A stretch of 64,000 nt of DNA from Variovorax paradoxus NBRC 15149 (GCF_001591365.1 NZ_BCUT01000001.1:186001-250000), one strand, 5' to 3'; positions 43,941 through 54,080 are shown, counted from the stretch's first letter. The notes: generated from the letters alone by a model not told the origin. Translations and numbers: made by a program.

Positions 43941-46607
43941 CTATCGGACGCGTCGACCGCCGTAGCGCCAGCGGTGGATTCGCTCTCGCAAACGCGTGAG
44001 AATGCGCGTGACGAGGTACTGCCCCTTGACGTCGACGATTGTGCTGGCGACCAGTTCGGCCCTCATCACCACTCCGGAAATCCCGTGGCGCCACAGGAGC
44101 ACGGGCACGCGTGGCAGCCGTACGAAGTAGTAGCCGGGATACCGCAGCATGTCCAAGAGCACTCTGGCCCACAGCGGAGCGTTGCGTGCAGCGGCTGCCT
44201 TGGGGCCACTCTGGGGCGATTGCCGTTGCTGCGGAGCGCTCTGACCTCGACGCAGACCGGCGACCTGATCAAGGCGATCTCGCATGGCAGGGCCCACCAC
44301 ACTGGCGGAAAAGGTCGCGACGATGGTCTGCTGGCCGGCCTGCGCGATCTGTGCGCGCCATGCCGGGTCCAGCCACAAGCGCCGCATGAGCTTGGCTGCG
44401 GCCTCAAGCTTCGGCTCTGCCCAAAGCGTACCTGCCGGGTAGGGCCCATTCGCTACGGCGCTGGGCACGAGATCGTATGGCACCAGCGCAGCATTGCCGG
44501 CGTGCGTGAAATCCACGTTGCCGCTCCAATCGGTCGCTACGACCGGGAGGCCATAGGCCATCGCCTCGGCAATCGAAAGGCCGAAGCCTTCGGAGCGGTG
44601 CAGTGAGACGAAGCTGTCCACGGACGCCAACAGCCGGAAACGATCGTCGCTTTCCATCGCCGCTGTCAGGAACGATACGCGGTGGCCCGCGGCCGCCTCG
44701 TGCAGCGACTGAATCAATGTCGGCGCAGCCTGCACATTCAGTGCCTTGACGATCAAACGCACCGCGTCAGATGGCCGAAACGCGCGGACGAATGTGGCCA
44801 CGACGCCTTCGGGGTTCTTGCGATAAGGGACCGAAGCAACATCAAATTGAAACAGGAACACGAACTCGTCCTGCTTGATCTCCGGCAGCATGGCTGCGAG
44901 CCATTCGCGATCGCGCTGCATGGGTGGAGGCATTACCATTGGCGGCATGACGTTGACGGGCAGAGTCGTCTTGCAACGGATGGCATCGGCAATGAATCGT
45001 GTGCCGGCCCAGATCTCGTCGACCATCTCGAAACGGTCCGCCCAGTCGCTGGGAAACTCGGGTGTTTCCCAGTACCAGCAGCCGATGCGGTACGGGGTGA
45101 GGAGCTCCGCCGGGAGTTTCGACAGCACGTCGGGCAGCATGTCCGCATTGCAGCCCAGGATGGTCGCGGTGGGAGTTTCGGACGTCCAGCGCGCAGCTGG
45201 AAGGGAGTAGCGACCTGTCGGCGCCGGAGTGTCGCATGAGATGTCGTGGCAATGGACGGCTACGCCCGCCGCATCCAGCGCCGCGACGCTGTTGCGCGCG
45301 GCCTCCCCGACCCCCAAATGGGCTTGGAGGTACCCAACATAGTTCACGCTTATGCGCTGCGCTTGGCGGGCCATTCCGAGGCGCTCCACGACCTTGCGGT
45401 CCAACCCGAGTTCGCGCACGCCGGAGGTTCGCATCCACGTCATCAGGCCCACTGTGTCCCGGCCATCGGCGAAGGCGTTCACGAGATCGCCGCGCATGTG
45501 CAACACAGCCCTCAGGTATCGCGTCAGGTGATCGCCGGGTGCTTCGGCCGCCGCCCAAAGAAGGAACGCCGGATCTTCCAGTGGGTCGCCCAAGTCGACG
45601 CCCTTCGCGAGAGCCTGACGGTACACCGCACGGCATACCGGGTCCCAACCGGTGCCGTCTGCAAAGGCAACCTGCGGAAGGCCCAGCGCGCGAAATCGGT
45701 GAATGCCCGCGTCCAGCAGCGATTGTGCATATTCGCCGAACAGGCGCCCCGCGTCGCCTGGCAGGTTCCAACCGAAGCGACTTTCGTGGCGCGACAGTTG
45801 TTTCAGGTCGGGGTTGAAGCCGCTGAAATGAAACAGGACCAGCTTCTGAGCATCGCCCGCTTCGTCCTGCATCCACCAGCGCTCGTCCAACCAGCGCGGC
45901 GTGCGCTCGTGGAGATTCCAATACGCGGCATTGAAGCCCTTGTGCCGCAGGACGCACGCCCCCGGCACCAGCAGCGGTGCGTAGTCCATCCATTTCTGGT
46001 CAGTGAACACGCCGGCATGCACGTCCTCGAGGCAGAGCGTGCGCAGCTTGCGGTCCCACCATTGCAGCAGTTCGCGCACCCTCGGTGTGTCCCGCAGTGC
46101 CGCGAAGCCGAGGTTGTACAGGCCCGCGCGCAGGATGGTGAGGTCGTCCGGTAGGTATCCGTCGTCCGGCAGCGGTGACAGGGTGTGGGGCGTGAGCACC
46201 AATTCGGGATCGTTCGCCGTCCCTTGCCAGAATTGATCCAGGCGCTGAAACACTTGGATATCCGGGTCCAAATAGACCGCGCGCGCCACGCCTTGATCGA
46301 GCAGGTAACGGAAGCAGGCCGGCTTTACGCTCGTGGCGAACTCCAGCAGGCTGTAGTGGCTTCGGCGATGGTTCCATTCCGTGCGCTCGAATGCCATCTC
46401 GGCAGCAAGAAGAATCACATGTTCCGGCAGCTTCGTGCCCTCGGGCGGCTCGTCAAGCAGAAAGACGAGGAGCGTGGTGCCAGGCTGATGTCTTCGCAGG
46501 GAGGCGCCCAGCACAGCGGCGTGGGCGAGATAGTTGCTCGCACAGATGGTGAAGACCGCGAGACCTGTCGGCGTCGAAGATCGATCGAAAGAAGGACGGC
46601 GCAGCAT
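43941..46607 (-). CDS. Two-domain glycosyltransferase (GT8-like plus GT4)
   Basis: An 888-residue cytoplasmic protein. The N-terminal ~300 residues resemble GT8-type enzymes: FTICASNYLAHAAVLGASLRRHQPG at the start, a D-x-D-type metal site in RAVYLDPDIQVFQ, then AGLYNLGFAALRDT and HKGFNAAYWNLHERTP. Residues ~430-800 are a GT-B fold (GT4): SVNYVGYLQAHLGVGEAARN, EIWAGTRFIADAIR, FLFQFDVASVPYRKNPEGVVATFVRAF, and the donor-binding E-x7-E block FVSLHRSEGFGLSIAEAMAYGLPVVATDWSGN. Two sugars could be added in turn by one protein, as in some capsule or O-antigen enzymes. It is divergent from the next gene (111 bases between the starts), heading the glycan block. Confidence 0.88.
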   Translation of the reverse strand: MLRRPSFDRSSTPTGLAVFTICASNYLAHAAVLGASLRRHQPGTTLLVFLLDEPPEGTKLPEHVILLAAEMAFERTEWNHRRSHYSLLEFATSVKPACFRYLLDQGVARAVYLDPDIQVFQRLDQFWQGTANDPELVLTPHTLSPLPDDGYLPDDLTILRAGLYNLGFAALRDTPRVRELLQWWDRKLRTLCLEDVHAGVFTDQKWMDYAPLLVPGACVLRHKGFNAAYWNLHERTPRWLDERWWMQDEAGDAQKLVLFHFSGFNPDLKQLSRHESRFGWNLPGDAGRLFGEYAQSLLDAGIHRFRALGLPQVAFADGTGWDPVCRAVYRQALAKGVDLGDPLEDPAFLLWAAAEAPGDHLTRYLRAVLHMRGDLVNAFADGRDTVGLMTWMRTSGVRELGLDRKVVERLGMARQAQRISVNYVGYLQAHLGVGEAARNSVAALDAAGVAVHCHDISCDTPAPTGRYSLPAARWTSETPTATILGCNADMLPDVLSKLPAELLTPYRIGCWYWETPEFPSDWADRFEMVDEIWAGTRFIADAIRCKTTLPVNVMPPMVMPPPMQRDREWLAAMLPEIKQDEFVFLFQFDVASVPYRKNPEGVVATFVRAFRPSDAVRLIVKALNVQAAPTLIQSLHEAAAGHRVSFLTAAMESDDRFRLLASVDSFVSLHRSEGFGLSIAEAMAYGLPVVATDWSGNVDFTHAGNAALVPYDLVPSAVANGPYPAGTLWAEPKLEAAAKLMRRLWLDPAWRAQIAQAGQQTIVATFSASVVGPAMRDRLDQVAGLRRGQSAPQQRQSPQSGPKAAAARNAPLWARVLLDMLRYPGYYFVRLPRVPVLLWRHGISGVVMRAELVASTIVDVKGQYLVTRILTRLRERIHRWRYGGRRVR

Positions 46608-46718
46608 GGAAACCCCAGCCGCGTGGCGGCGATGACTCGTTACTATAGTTTACAAAGCATAATCCTGCCGCACAGAACAGCCGCTGACAGGCGGCGTCTC
46701 GCACGAGAAAGCATATCG

Positions 46719-49469
46719 ATGAGTGGAAACGCGCGCGGACGGTCAGGAAGCAGCACAGAGCAAAAACCGCAAGCGAAGGTTCTACTTCATGACATGGCAA
46801 TCGCCTTTGTGCTGGCGATCGCCGCGTTCTTGGTTTTCAACGCGAACGGCCGCTTAATCGCGGCCGCCGACACCTTCGCGGCACGCCACCTGCCGTTCTC
46901 GATGCTGCGCAATCACACCGTGCTGCTCGATCCGATCGTCGATGCAGTCGCGTTCGGCCGTTCTCCGCCGAGTGCCGGTAACGACGGCACGGCCTTCTGG
47001 ATACAGCATGGACGCGGGGGACGCCTAGTCTCCAAGTATCCCCTTGTCGTGCCGATCGTCGTCGCGCCGCTGTACATCCCTGCTGTGCACTACCTCGGCA
47101 TTGTGGGTTGGGACCCGCACATCACCGACAAGGTGGCCCGCCTGATGGAGAAACTGTGCGCCTCCTTGATCGCGGCAGCATCCGTCGCCCTGATGTACAT
47201 GTTGCTGCGTCGGCGCAGCGATGCTCGCGCCGCGTGCGTGCTCAGTCTTGTTTACGCGTTCGGCACGACCACCTGGATGATCAGCAGTCAGGCGTTGTGG
47301 ACGCACGGCCTCGCGCAACTACTCATCGTCGCGACGATGTGGCTGATCACGGGGCGAGCGACACTGCCGCGGGTAGCCGTGGCCGGTTTCTTGTGCGCCC
47401 TGGTTGCAGCTAACCGCCCACCCGATACGATTATTGCTCTCGCCCTGGGCCTGTGGGGATTGCGCTGGGCCGGGAACCGCTGGGCTTGGTTCATTGTGGC
47501 CGGCGCCGTCCCGGTCCTCCTCACGCTGGCGTACAACCTGGGCACGGTCGGCCATGTGGCCGGTGCCTATGCCTTGAGCGTGCATCCCAGCGATTTCAAC
47601 GACAACCTACTAGAGGGTATTGCCGGCCTTTTCTTCAGTCCGACGCGCGGTCTGTTCGTCTTCTCGCCCTTCCTTCTGTTTGTCCCGTGCCTATTGCTCC
47701 TCGCGCTCAGGGACCGCGATACTTGCGTTCTGACGCTGGCCTTGTGCGCGGCCATTGCGGCCCAGGTCTTGGGCTATGCTTTGGTCGACTGGCGACAAGG
47801 CATTGCCTGGGGGCCGCGTTGGCTCACCGACATCGTGCCGCTGCTCGTGTGGATGCTCCCACCCATCGTGGCGCGCCTGTCGGGCCATGCGCGCGTGCTG
47901 TTCGCCGCTGCATGTGTCGTGTCCATCGCCATCCAGGCCATCGGGGCCTTCTGGTACACCGGGAAGGTCGACACGGCGGTGCTGACAATGAAGACCGACG
48001 ACCGGATGCGACCCATGTGGGAGCTGCGCAACGCGGCGTTCGTGGCAGAACTCTCGCACCCGCGCGTGCAACCGGATCTTCTGGTGAACCTGCGCGGGAA
48101 TATCGATCTGATCCAGCCACTCGACGTGGTGGTGCATGACGCGGCAATGGGCGATCGCCTGGAACGCCAGGTCGATGTAGCCGGATGGGCGCTCGTCGAT
48201 TCCTCATCACCCCAGGACATCGCGGTGCTGATCGATGGGCGAGAGGTGGGGGGCACGGATCACTTCTTCGAGCGGCCCGACGTGGCCCGGACGTTGGCTG
48301 AAAAGAGCCCCGCCGGATGGCGTTTGCAGATCCCGGTCGGGGACCTGAAAGCCGGGCGTCACAAGCTCTCGGTTCTCGTGCGTGCCCATGCCGGCGGCGA
48401 GGTGCGGCTGCTGCGCGAGCGGTTCTTCGAGTTATCGCCAGAAGGAGGGGGCGACGCTGCAGAACGCTTCCTCGATCACGCATCACACCGGGCCATCGAG
48501 CGCATCGCCCAAGCCCAGCAGGCCCCCGGATATTGGCTGACTTCGTTCACCGGCGGCACGCTCTTCGAGCAGCCGCAGCCCGAACTGAATACTTATCTGA
48601 ACGCGATCATGATCGACCTGGTCGGGCCGATCGCGCACGTTGCGCAGATGGACGAGATGCTGGCGCGCGCACGAGGCTTCCTCACCCGGCAGATCGAGAG
48701 CAATGGGTTGGTGCGCTATCACGGTAGGCCCGACGCATCGACTATTGGCGTGCTCGGATGCGCGATCACGCCGGACTCGGACGATACCGCGCTGGTGTGG
48801 CGCGTGGCGCCATCCGAAGACCGCACGAAGCTGGCGACGGCAATGCGGATCATGCGACGCTTCAGCACCGACGACGGGCTCTTTCGCACCTGGCTCGCGC
48901 CCCGATCGGACTATCGCTGCCTCGATCCCGGGGCGGATCCGAATCCGGCGGACATCGGCATTCAGATGCACATATACCTGCTGCTCGCACAAGAGGATCC
49001 TTCCGCCGCACATGCGCTCTGCGCGAAGCTGAAGCCGCGCGCCGACGACGGTAGCCTCTGGGTTTACTACTCCGCTGCGCCCACGGTGATGAGCCTGCGG
49101 TTGGCGGAGCTGCGCCGCGCCGGCTGCGCGCTGGAGGTGCCTGCCTCCCGCCTGCAACCGGCGGTCCCCGCCCAAGCCGAGTGGGCGAAGGTCGCTTCGC
49201 TCGTGGTCCAACTGCAGGGCTCCACACCCACCACCGGGCAGAAAGCCGAAGCGACGCGGTTGCTGCAGGTTCTCGCCTCCAATGAATTCGCCGCGCTGGC
49301 CGGCAATCCACCCCTGCTCTATCACAATGACATGAGCGCCACCGTGCGGCGCTTCTACTGGTCACAGGAAGTGGGCTACGCGCTCTGGTTGAGGCTCTAC
49401 CACGCCGCCCGTGGTGCGCAGTTCCCGCCGAAACCATCTCATGGCGCTTCGCCAAGAAATGCTTCATGA
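46719..49469 (+). CDS. Large membrane protein with C-terminal beta domain and alpha/alpha-toroid domain
   Basis: 916 residues from the ATG at 46719. Residues ~25-420 form about ten membrane segments (DMAIAFVLAIAAFLVFNANG, LYIPAVHYLGIVG, WTHGLAQLLIVATMWLI, LAQVLGYALVDWRQGIAWGPRWLTDIVPLLVWML) in the layout of GT-C glycosyltransferases. Residues ~480-575 are a beta-domain (QVDVAGWALVDSSSPQDIAVLIDGREVGG, GRHKLSVLVRAHAGG) of the kind appended to glycosyltransferases. Residues ~590-900 look like a prenyltransferase/terpene-cyclase-type helical toroid (APGYWLTSFTGGTLFEQPQPELNTYL; NPADIGIQMHIYLLLAQED; GDDTALVWR-like DSDDTALVW). This fusion is not one I recognise. The stop overlaps the UbiA gene start (ATGA). 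Confidence 0.75.
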   Translation: MSGNARGRSGSSTEQKPQAKVLLHDMAIAFVLAIAAFLVFNANGRLIAAADTFAARHLPFSMLRNHTVLLDPIVDAVAFGRSPPSAGNDGTAFWIQHGRGGRLVSKYPLVVPIVVAPLYIPAVHYLGIVGWDPHITDKVARLMEKLCASLIAAASVALMYMLLRRRSDARAACVLSLVYAFGTTTWMISSQALWTHGLAQLLIVATMWLITGRATLPRVAVAGFLCALVAANRPPDTIIALALGLWGLRWAGNRWAWFIVAGAVPVLLTLAYNLGTVGHVAGAYALSVHPSDFNDNLLEGIAGLFFSPTRGLFVFSPFLLFVPCLLLLALRDRDTCVLTLALCAAIAAQVLGYALVDWRQGIAWGPRWLTDIVPLLVWMLPPIVARLSGHARVLFAAACVVSIAIQAIGAFWYTGKVDTAVLTMKTDDRMRPMWELRNAAFVAELSHPRVQPDLLVNLRGNIDLIQPLDVVVHDAAMGDRLERQVDVAGWALVDSSSPQDIAVLIDGREVGGTDHFFERPDVARTLAEKSPAGWRLQIPVGDLKAGRHKLSVLVRAHAGGEVRLLRERFFELSPEGGGDAAERFLDHASHRAIERIAQAQQAPGYWLTSFTGGTLFEQPQPELNTYLNAIMIDLVGPIAHVAQMDEMLARARGFLTRQIESNGLVRYHGRPDASTIGVLGCAITPDSDDTALVWRVAPSEDRTKLATAMRIMRRFSTDDGLFRTWLAPRSDYRCLDPGADPNPADIGIQMHIYLLLAQEDPSAAHALCAKLKPRADDGSLWVYYSAAPTVMSLRLAELRRAGCALEVPASRLQPAVPAQAEWAKVASLVVQLQGSTPTTGQKAEATRLLQVLASNEFAALAGNPPLLYHNDMSATVRRFYWSQEVGYALWLRLYHAARGAQFPPKPSHGASPRNAS

Positions 49470-50374
49470 CGCGGCCCGAAGTCAAGACTGTCATCGTGCC
49501 GCAACACCCCGCCTCGTTGGGTCGCTTGATGTCGTGCATCCGCTTGGACGAAGTCTGCGTGCTGCAGGGAGCGCCCGTGATCGGAGCGTGCTTCGCAATG
49601 ACCAATTTTCGCGCGGCAACATTGCTCACGATTGCCGCGCTGGTCGCTGGCAACCTCTTGCTAGTGGCGCATGTGTTCGTGCTCAACGACTGGGCAGGCG
49701 CGCAAGGCGATCTCAACGACCCGACGCGCGTCAAGGGGACCTTCCTTGCCAAGGGCGAAAGCTCCTCAAGGATGGCAGGCCTCGCCTGGGCGCTGCTCGT
49801 GCTGGCGTTGCTGGTCTTCGCCGTGGTCGGCAAAGCGCCGTCCGCGATCGCACTGTGCATCGCTGCGCTCAGCGCGATCTACTCGTTCCCCGGCGTGCAT
49901 GGCAAGGGCGTGCCGGTGCTGAATTCTCTGCTGCACATGGTCGGCGGGACGCTGCACTTCCTGCTCGGCTACGTCGCGTTGTCGCCTGTGACGCCGCAGA
50001 TGGTGGTCCTTGGTGGCTATTTCGGGCTCGTCTTTGCGGCGGGGCACCTGGTCCACGAGGCCCGAGACCACGACAGCGACGCGCGAAACGGTATCCGCAC
50101 TAACGCAGTCACGTTCGGCAAGAAGACGTCGTTCTTAGCTGGCCAAATTCTCTTCAGCATCGCCTACATCGCGCTGACCGTGCTAGCGCTGCGCGCACTC
50201 GTTCCCCCCATCCTGTCGCTGGCCCTGGTGTTTTATGCGGTGCACCTGTGGACGGCATGGCGGGCACTGCGCGAAGGCCTGACCTACGCGAGCATTCGCC
50301 GGCTGCAGACCGTTTACAGAAACATTCACGTGCTGATTGGCCTGGCCATGTTGGCCACCATCGCACCGTGGTAG
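49466..50374 (+). CDS. UbiA-family prenyltransferase
   Basis: A 302-residue membrane protein with about eight helices. The first Asp-rich motif is FVLNDWAGAQGDLNDPTR (N-D-x-x-G-x-x-x-D), and the second is HEARDHDSDARNGIRTNAVTFG, close to the usual D-x-x-x-D-x-x-x-G. The chain is linked to the gene before it by a 4-base overlap, and the GT2 gene follows after 46 bases. UbiA proteins move prenyl groups, or attach phosphoribose to polyprenyl phosphate in glycan pathways; with glycosyltransferases and nucleotide-sugar genes around it, a lipid-linked sugar role is plausible. The acceptor is not evident. Confidence 0.85.
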   Translation: MTRPEVKTVIVPQHPASLGRLMSCIRLDEVCVLQGAPVIGACFAMTNFRAATLLTIAALVAGNLLLVAHVFVLNDWAGAQGDLNDPTRVKGTFLAKGESSSRMAGLAWALLVLALLVFAVVGKAPSAIALCIAALSAIYSFPGVHGKGVPVLNSLLHMVGGTLHFLLGYVALSPVTPQMVVLGGYFGLVFAAGHLVHEARDHDSDARNGIRTNAVTFGKKTSFLAGQILFSIAYIALTVLALRALVPPILSLALVFYAVHLWTAWRALREGLTYASIRRLQTVYRNIHVLIGLAMLATIAPW

Positions 50375-50420
50375 TCCAACGGCTCACACCGATCCTTCCT
50401 GCACCCTTCTCAAGCTGCCC

Positions 50421-51245
50421 ATGCTCTCTATCGTGATTCCTGTGCTCAACGAAGCCCGCACGCTGCCTCGCGTGCTCGTTGCCGTGTCCAATGTTCTCCC
50501 GGAAGTCGACAAAGAAATCATTCTGGTGGACGACGGGTCCACCGACGGAACCCGCGAATGGATCCAGACCCACGTGCCTCAGGGGCTGCGCACGGGTGCG
50601 CGCCCAGTCAGCGGCATTGACGGAACCCTGAACTGGAACGACGAGCCCGCGGCTTCGCGCCTCACCGTGCGTGCGCTTTATCACGAATGCAATCGAGGAA
50701 AGGGCGCCGGCGTTGCGACGGGGCTGGCCGCTGCCACCGGCAATGTCGTCGTCATCCAAGATGCCGATCTCGAATACGACCCTGCCGACTGGGAACCCAT
50801 GTACGACCTGATAGCGCGCCGCAATATCGCCGATGTGGTGTACGGATCGCGCTTTGAGGGGCGACGGAACGGCGGCGCCAAGTTCATTTCCCTGTCGCAG
50901 GTTTCGGCCAACTGGCTGATCTCCAGTTTCTTTGGTGTTTTGTATGGCAAGAAGTTCTCCGACGTCGAGGTTTGCTACAAGATGTTCACGAAAGAGGTCA
51001 ATGACACGCTGCATCTGACCTGCCCCGACTTCGGTTGCGAGATCCAGATCAGCGCGCAGATCGTGCGACCGCGGCGGTGGAGGATCACCGAGGTGCCCGT
51101 GAGCTATCACGGCCGCGGCTTCGACGAGGGCAAGAAGATCAACTGGCGTGACGGAGTCAAGGCACTGTGGTACCTGCTGTGGTTTCGCGTCTGCGCCCAG
51201 CAGCCCAAATTGGCGCCCTTGCCGGTGCCGTCGCGCAACCCATGA
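50421..51245 (+). CDS. GT2-family glycosyltransferase (dolichol/polyprenyl-phosphate sugar synthase type)
   Basis: A 274-residue GT-A enzyme. It begins [22 protein letters not shown], followed by [16 protein letters not shown] and the catalytic D-x-D region [15 protein letters not shown]. The [12 protein letters not shown] and [15 protein letters not shown] blocks, and the end [32 protein letters not shown], match the polyprenyl-phosphate glycosyltransferase branch (DPM-like), which loads a sugar onto a lipid carrier. No membrane segments at the C-terminus. Its stop overlaps the next start (ATGA). An ATG at 50421 is used because the GT-A fold begins right there. Confidence 0.9.
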   Translation: MLSIVIPVLNEARTLPRVLVAVSNVLPEVDKEIILVDDGSTDGTREWIQTHVPQGLRTGARPVSGIDGTLNWNDEPAASRLTVRALYHECNRGKGAGVATGLAAATGNVVVIQDADLEYDPADWEPMYDLIARRNIADVVYGSRFEGRRNGGAKFISLSQVSANWLISSFFGVLYGKKFSDVEVCYKMFTKEVNDTLHLTCPDFGCEIQISAQIVRPRRWRITEVPVSYHGRGFDEGKKINWRDGVKALWYLLWFRVCAQQPKLAPLPVPSRNP

Positions 51246-52609
51246 AAATTTCCATCATCGGAACGGGCTACGTCGGCCTCGTCACTGGCACTTGCCTTGC
51301 AGAGACCGGCAACGACGTCCTTTGCTTTGATGTCGACGAACGCAAGGTGCAGAGATTGCTTTCGGGCGACGTGCCGATCTATGAGGAAGGGCTGCCGCCA
51401 CTCATTGCGCGTAACGTGCTCGCCGCGCGCCTGGTGTTCACGAACGATATCTCACACGCCGTTCACCATGGCGAATTGATCTTCATCGCGGTCGGCACTC
51501 CTGCAGGCGACGACGGACGTGCCGACCTCCAACACGTGCTGGCCGCGGCTCGCGACATCGGCCGCTATATGCATGATTCCAAGGTCGTGGTGGCGAAATC
51601 CACTGTGCCGGTCGGCACGGGCATCAAGCTGCGCGCCGTCATCGAAGAGGAACTCGCCACTCGTCGCGGGAGCAACCTTGCGGTGGGTGTTCACTTGTCG
51701 ATCGTCTCGAACCCTGAGTTCCTCAAGCAGGGCACCGGGATCGCCGACTTCATGCAGCCCGATCGCATCGTGCTCGGCAGCGAGCCCGGCGCCGCGGGCC
51801 AATATGCGCGCGATCTCATGCGCCGCATGTATGCACCCTTCAACCGCGACCACGACCGCACGATCCACATGAGCCTGGAGGCGGCCGAGTTCACCAAGTA
51901 CGCAGCCAACGCGATGCTCGCCACGCGGATCAGCTTCATGAACGAGCTCGCAAATCTGGCGGAGAAGGTTGGCGTGGACATCGAGCAGGTGCGCTGCGGG
52001 CTGGTAGCCGATCCCCGCATCGGCAACAGCTTCCTGCAGGCCGGCGCTGGCTATGGCGGCAGCTGCTTCCCGAAAGACTTGCAGGCGCTGGTCCATACGG
52101 CGGCGGCCCACGGACAGCGCCTGCACCTGCTCGAGGCTGTGCGTGTCGTCAACGACGCGCAGAAATTGCGATTGGTCGACAAGATCGTTGGACACTTCGG
52201 TGAGGACCTGCACGGGCGCCGTTTCGGCATCTGGGGATTGGCGTTTAAACCCGGCACCGACGATATGCGCGAGGCACCGAGCCGTATCATCATTCAGGCG
52301 TTGCTGATGCGCGGCGCGGAGGTGGTCGCGCACGATCCAGTGGCCATCGACGAGGCCCGCATGGCGCTCGCGAAAGACCTTGACGGTCATCCGGACCAAG
52401 CCGCCCGCCTGAGCTTCAACGGCCAAGCCCTGGAGGCAGCAGACAACTGCGATGCACTTGTGATCCTCACCGATTGGAACGCATTCAAGAATCCGGATTT
52501 CGATGCGCTGAAGGCCAGGCTCAGAGAGCCGCTGATCTTCGACGGCCGCAACCTCTATGATCCTTCGATTCGCGCAAAAGGTATCGACTATCGGGCCTTT
52601 GGCCGCTGA
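51242..52609 (+). CDS. ugd: UDP-glucose 6-dehydrogenase
   Basis: Oxidises UDP-glucose to UDP-glucuronate with two NAD. The 455-residue protein starts [26 protein letters not shown]. Visible landmarks are [71 protein letters not shown] (catalytic Lys) and the nucleophile Cys in [16 protein letters not shown]. The C-terminal UDP-binding domain has [17 protein letters not shown]. It overlaps the GT2 gene by 4 bases and is 17 bases from the decarboxylase, together forming the UDP-xylose path. Confidence 0.97.
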   Translation: MKISIIGTGYVGLVTGTCLAETGNDVLCFDVDERKVQRLLSGDVPIYEEGLPPLIARNVLAARLVFTNDISHAVHHGELIFIAVGTPAGDDGRADLQHVLAAARDIGRYMHDSKVVVAKSTVPVGTGIKLRAVIEEELATRRGSNLAVGVHLSIVSNPEFLKQGTGIADFMQPDRIVLGSEPGAAGQYARDLMRRMYAPFNRDHDRTIHMSLEAAEFTKYAANAMLATRISFMNELANLAEKVGVDIEQVRCGLVADPRIGNSFLQAGAGYGGSCFPKDLQALVHTAAAHGQRLHLLEAVRVVNDAQKLRLVDKIVGHFGEDLHGRRFGIWGLAFKPGTDDMREAPSRIIIQALLMRGAEVVAHDPVAIDEARMALAKDLDGHPDQAARLSFNGQALEAADNCDALVILTDWNAFKNPDFDALKARLREPLIFDGRNLYDPSIRAKGIDYRAFGR

Positions 52610-52626
52610 AACATCAAGGCTCTTGT

Positions 52627-53631
52627 ATGCATAGTGACAGCGCACGGCAGCGCGTTCTTGTGACTGGGGGAGCCGGCTTCCTCGGCAGTCATCTGTGCGA
52701 ACTGCTGCTCTCTGAAGGCTGCGAGGTGCTGTGTGTGGACGACTTCTCCACCGGCGCTCGGCACAATGTGGAACATCTGCTCGGCCATCCGCGTTTCAGG
52801 CTCATGACCCATGACGTAACCGTGCCGCTTGATGCGCATGTGAACCGGATCTACAACCTCGCCTGTCCGGCCTCGCCCGTGCATTACCAGCGCGACCCCG
52901 TGCAAACGACGAAGACCTGCGTCCTCGGAGCGTTGAACATGTTGGCTCTGGCCCGGAGGGAAGGCGCACGCATCCTGCAGGCATCGACCAGCGAGGTCTA
53001 CGGCGATCCTCAGATGCATCCGCAACACGAGAGCTACTGGGGCAACGTTAATCCGATCGGCATACGCAGCTGTTATGACGAAGGCAAGCGTTGTGCCGAG
53101 TCGCTGTTCTTCGACTATCACCGCCAGCATGACGTGGACATCCGCGTCGCGCGAATTTTCAATACCTATGGTCCGCGGATGGACCCACAGGACGGGCGCG
53201 TCGTTTCGAATTTCATCGTGCAAGCCCTGCGCGGAGAGCCGCTCATGGTTTACGGCGATGGCTTGCAGACACGCAGTTTCTGCTTTGTCGACGACATGGT
53301 CACCGGTCTACACCAATTCATGGAGGCCGATTCCGGTGGGACCGGCCCGGTGAACATCGGCAATCCGCACGAGTTCACGGTTCGCGATCTCGCCGGACTG
53401 ATCATCGAACTCACGGGCTCGTCGTCGAAGCTCGCTTTCTCTGCCCTGCCGAGCGACGACCCGACTCAGCGCCGGCCCGACGTGAGCAACGCCGAGCGGA
53501 TGTTCTGCTGGAAGCCACGTGTGAGCCTCGTCCAAGGACTGGAAAGAACTATCGTCCACCTCGCCAGACTGACAGCTTCGGCCGGGAGTGGCCCTTCATT
53601 TCCCAATGTGCACGGGACCCCGCGGCCCTAA
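52627..53631 (+). CDS. UDP-glucuronate decarboxylase (UDP-xylose synthase)
   Basis: A 334-residue extended short-chain dehydrogenase that converts UDP-glucuronate into UDP-xylose. The NAD motif is [19 protein letters not shown], followed by [16 protein letters not shown] and [27 protein letters not shown], which is the UXS signature. Catalytic residues are Thr/Ser in [12 protein letters not shown] and Tyr-Lys in [16 protein letters not shown]. Then come [29 protein letters not shown] and RSFCFVDD. Last gene of the plus-strand glycan run. A xylose or a derived pentose is therefore a likely donor for the glycosyltransferases upstream. Confidence 0.95.
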   Translation: MHSDSARQRVLVTGGAGFLGSHLCELLLSEGCEVLCVDDFSTGARHNVEHLLGHPRFRLMTHDVTVPLDAHVNRIYNLACPASPVHYQRDPVQTTKTCVLGALNMLALARREGARILQASTSEVYGDPQMHPQHESYWGNVNPIGIRSCYDEGKRCAESLFFDYHRQHDVDIRVARIFNTYGPRMDPQDGRVVSNFIVQALRGEPLMVYGDGLQTRSFCFVDDMVTGLHQFMEADSGGTGPVNIGNPHEFTVRDLAGLIIELTGSSSKLAFSALPSDDPTQRRPDVSNAERMFCWKPRVSLVQGLERTIVHLARLTASAGSGPSFPNVHGTPRP

Positions 53632-53839
53632 AGAAACATGAAAAAGCGCCTCGACGGACGACTGCGTGGTGAACTGGCTGCGTTCGGTGCGTCTTATGCG
53701 GGTCGTGCGCAGGGTGACGCCGAGCCAGATGACCGGCGGTCCGACCACAAACTCGAGAAGAAGAGGAAACGACTGCAGCGGCGGCAGCGGCAGCGGCACG
53801 CTCGCTGCACGCATGCGCCCTGCTCCACGCGTTCGATGA

Positions 53840-54068
53840 TCATGGCATCGAATGGCATCGCGCCTTCGCCCTTCGCACCAACCCAGACCGGGCTCAGGTC
53901 CATCTCCTCGATGCGATCGGCGCGCCGCACCACGAAGTCGGAGATGCGCACGAGCAGCGCCTCGATCGCGGCCACGTCGGCCGTGGGCCGGCCGCGCGCA
54001 CCGTCGAGCAGCGCAAAGCACCGCATCTCGCGCACCATCGCCGCCGCGTCGCGCGGATACCCTCCCAT
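53840..54068 (-). pseudogene. C-terminal fragment of an acyl-CoA synthetase (ADP-forming) ATP-grasp domain
   Basis: 76 codons of clear family sequence: MGGYPRDAAAMVREMRCFAL, then LLDGARGRPTADVAAIEALLVRISDFVVRRADRIEEMDLSPVWVG and GEGAMPFDAMIIER. This is the last part of the ATP-grasp (beta) domain; the rest is missing at the 5' side, where direct repeat B begins, and the frame runs into low-complexity Cys/Arg codons at the 3' end. It shows that the segment ending here inserted next to, or deleted part of, an older gene. Confidence 0.7.
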
Positions 54069-54080
54069 GCCGGAACGATG

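Noticed and set aside
43252-44172. 306-codon minus-strand frame across the dead cdiA and the glycosyltransferase 3' end
   Set aside because: Only the middle part is cdiA-like; its ends are out-of-frame readings of the neighbouring gene.
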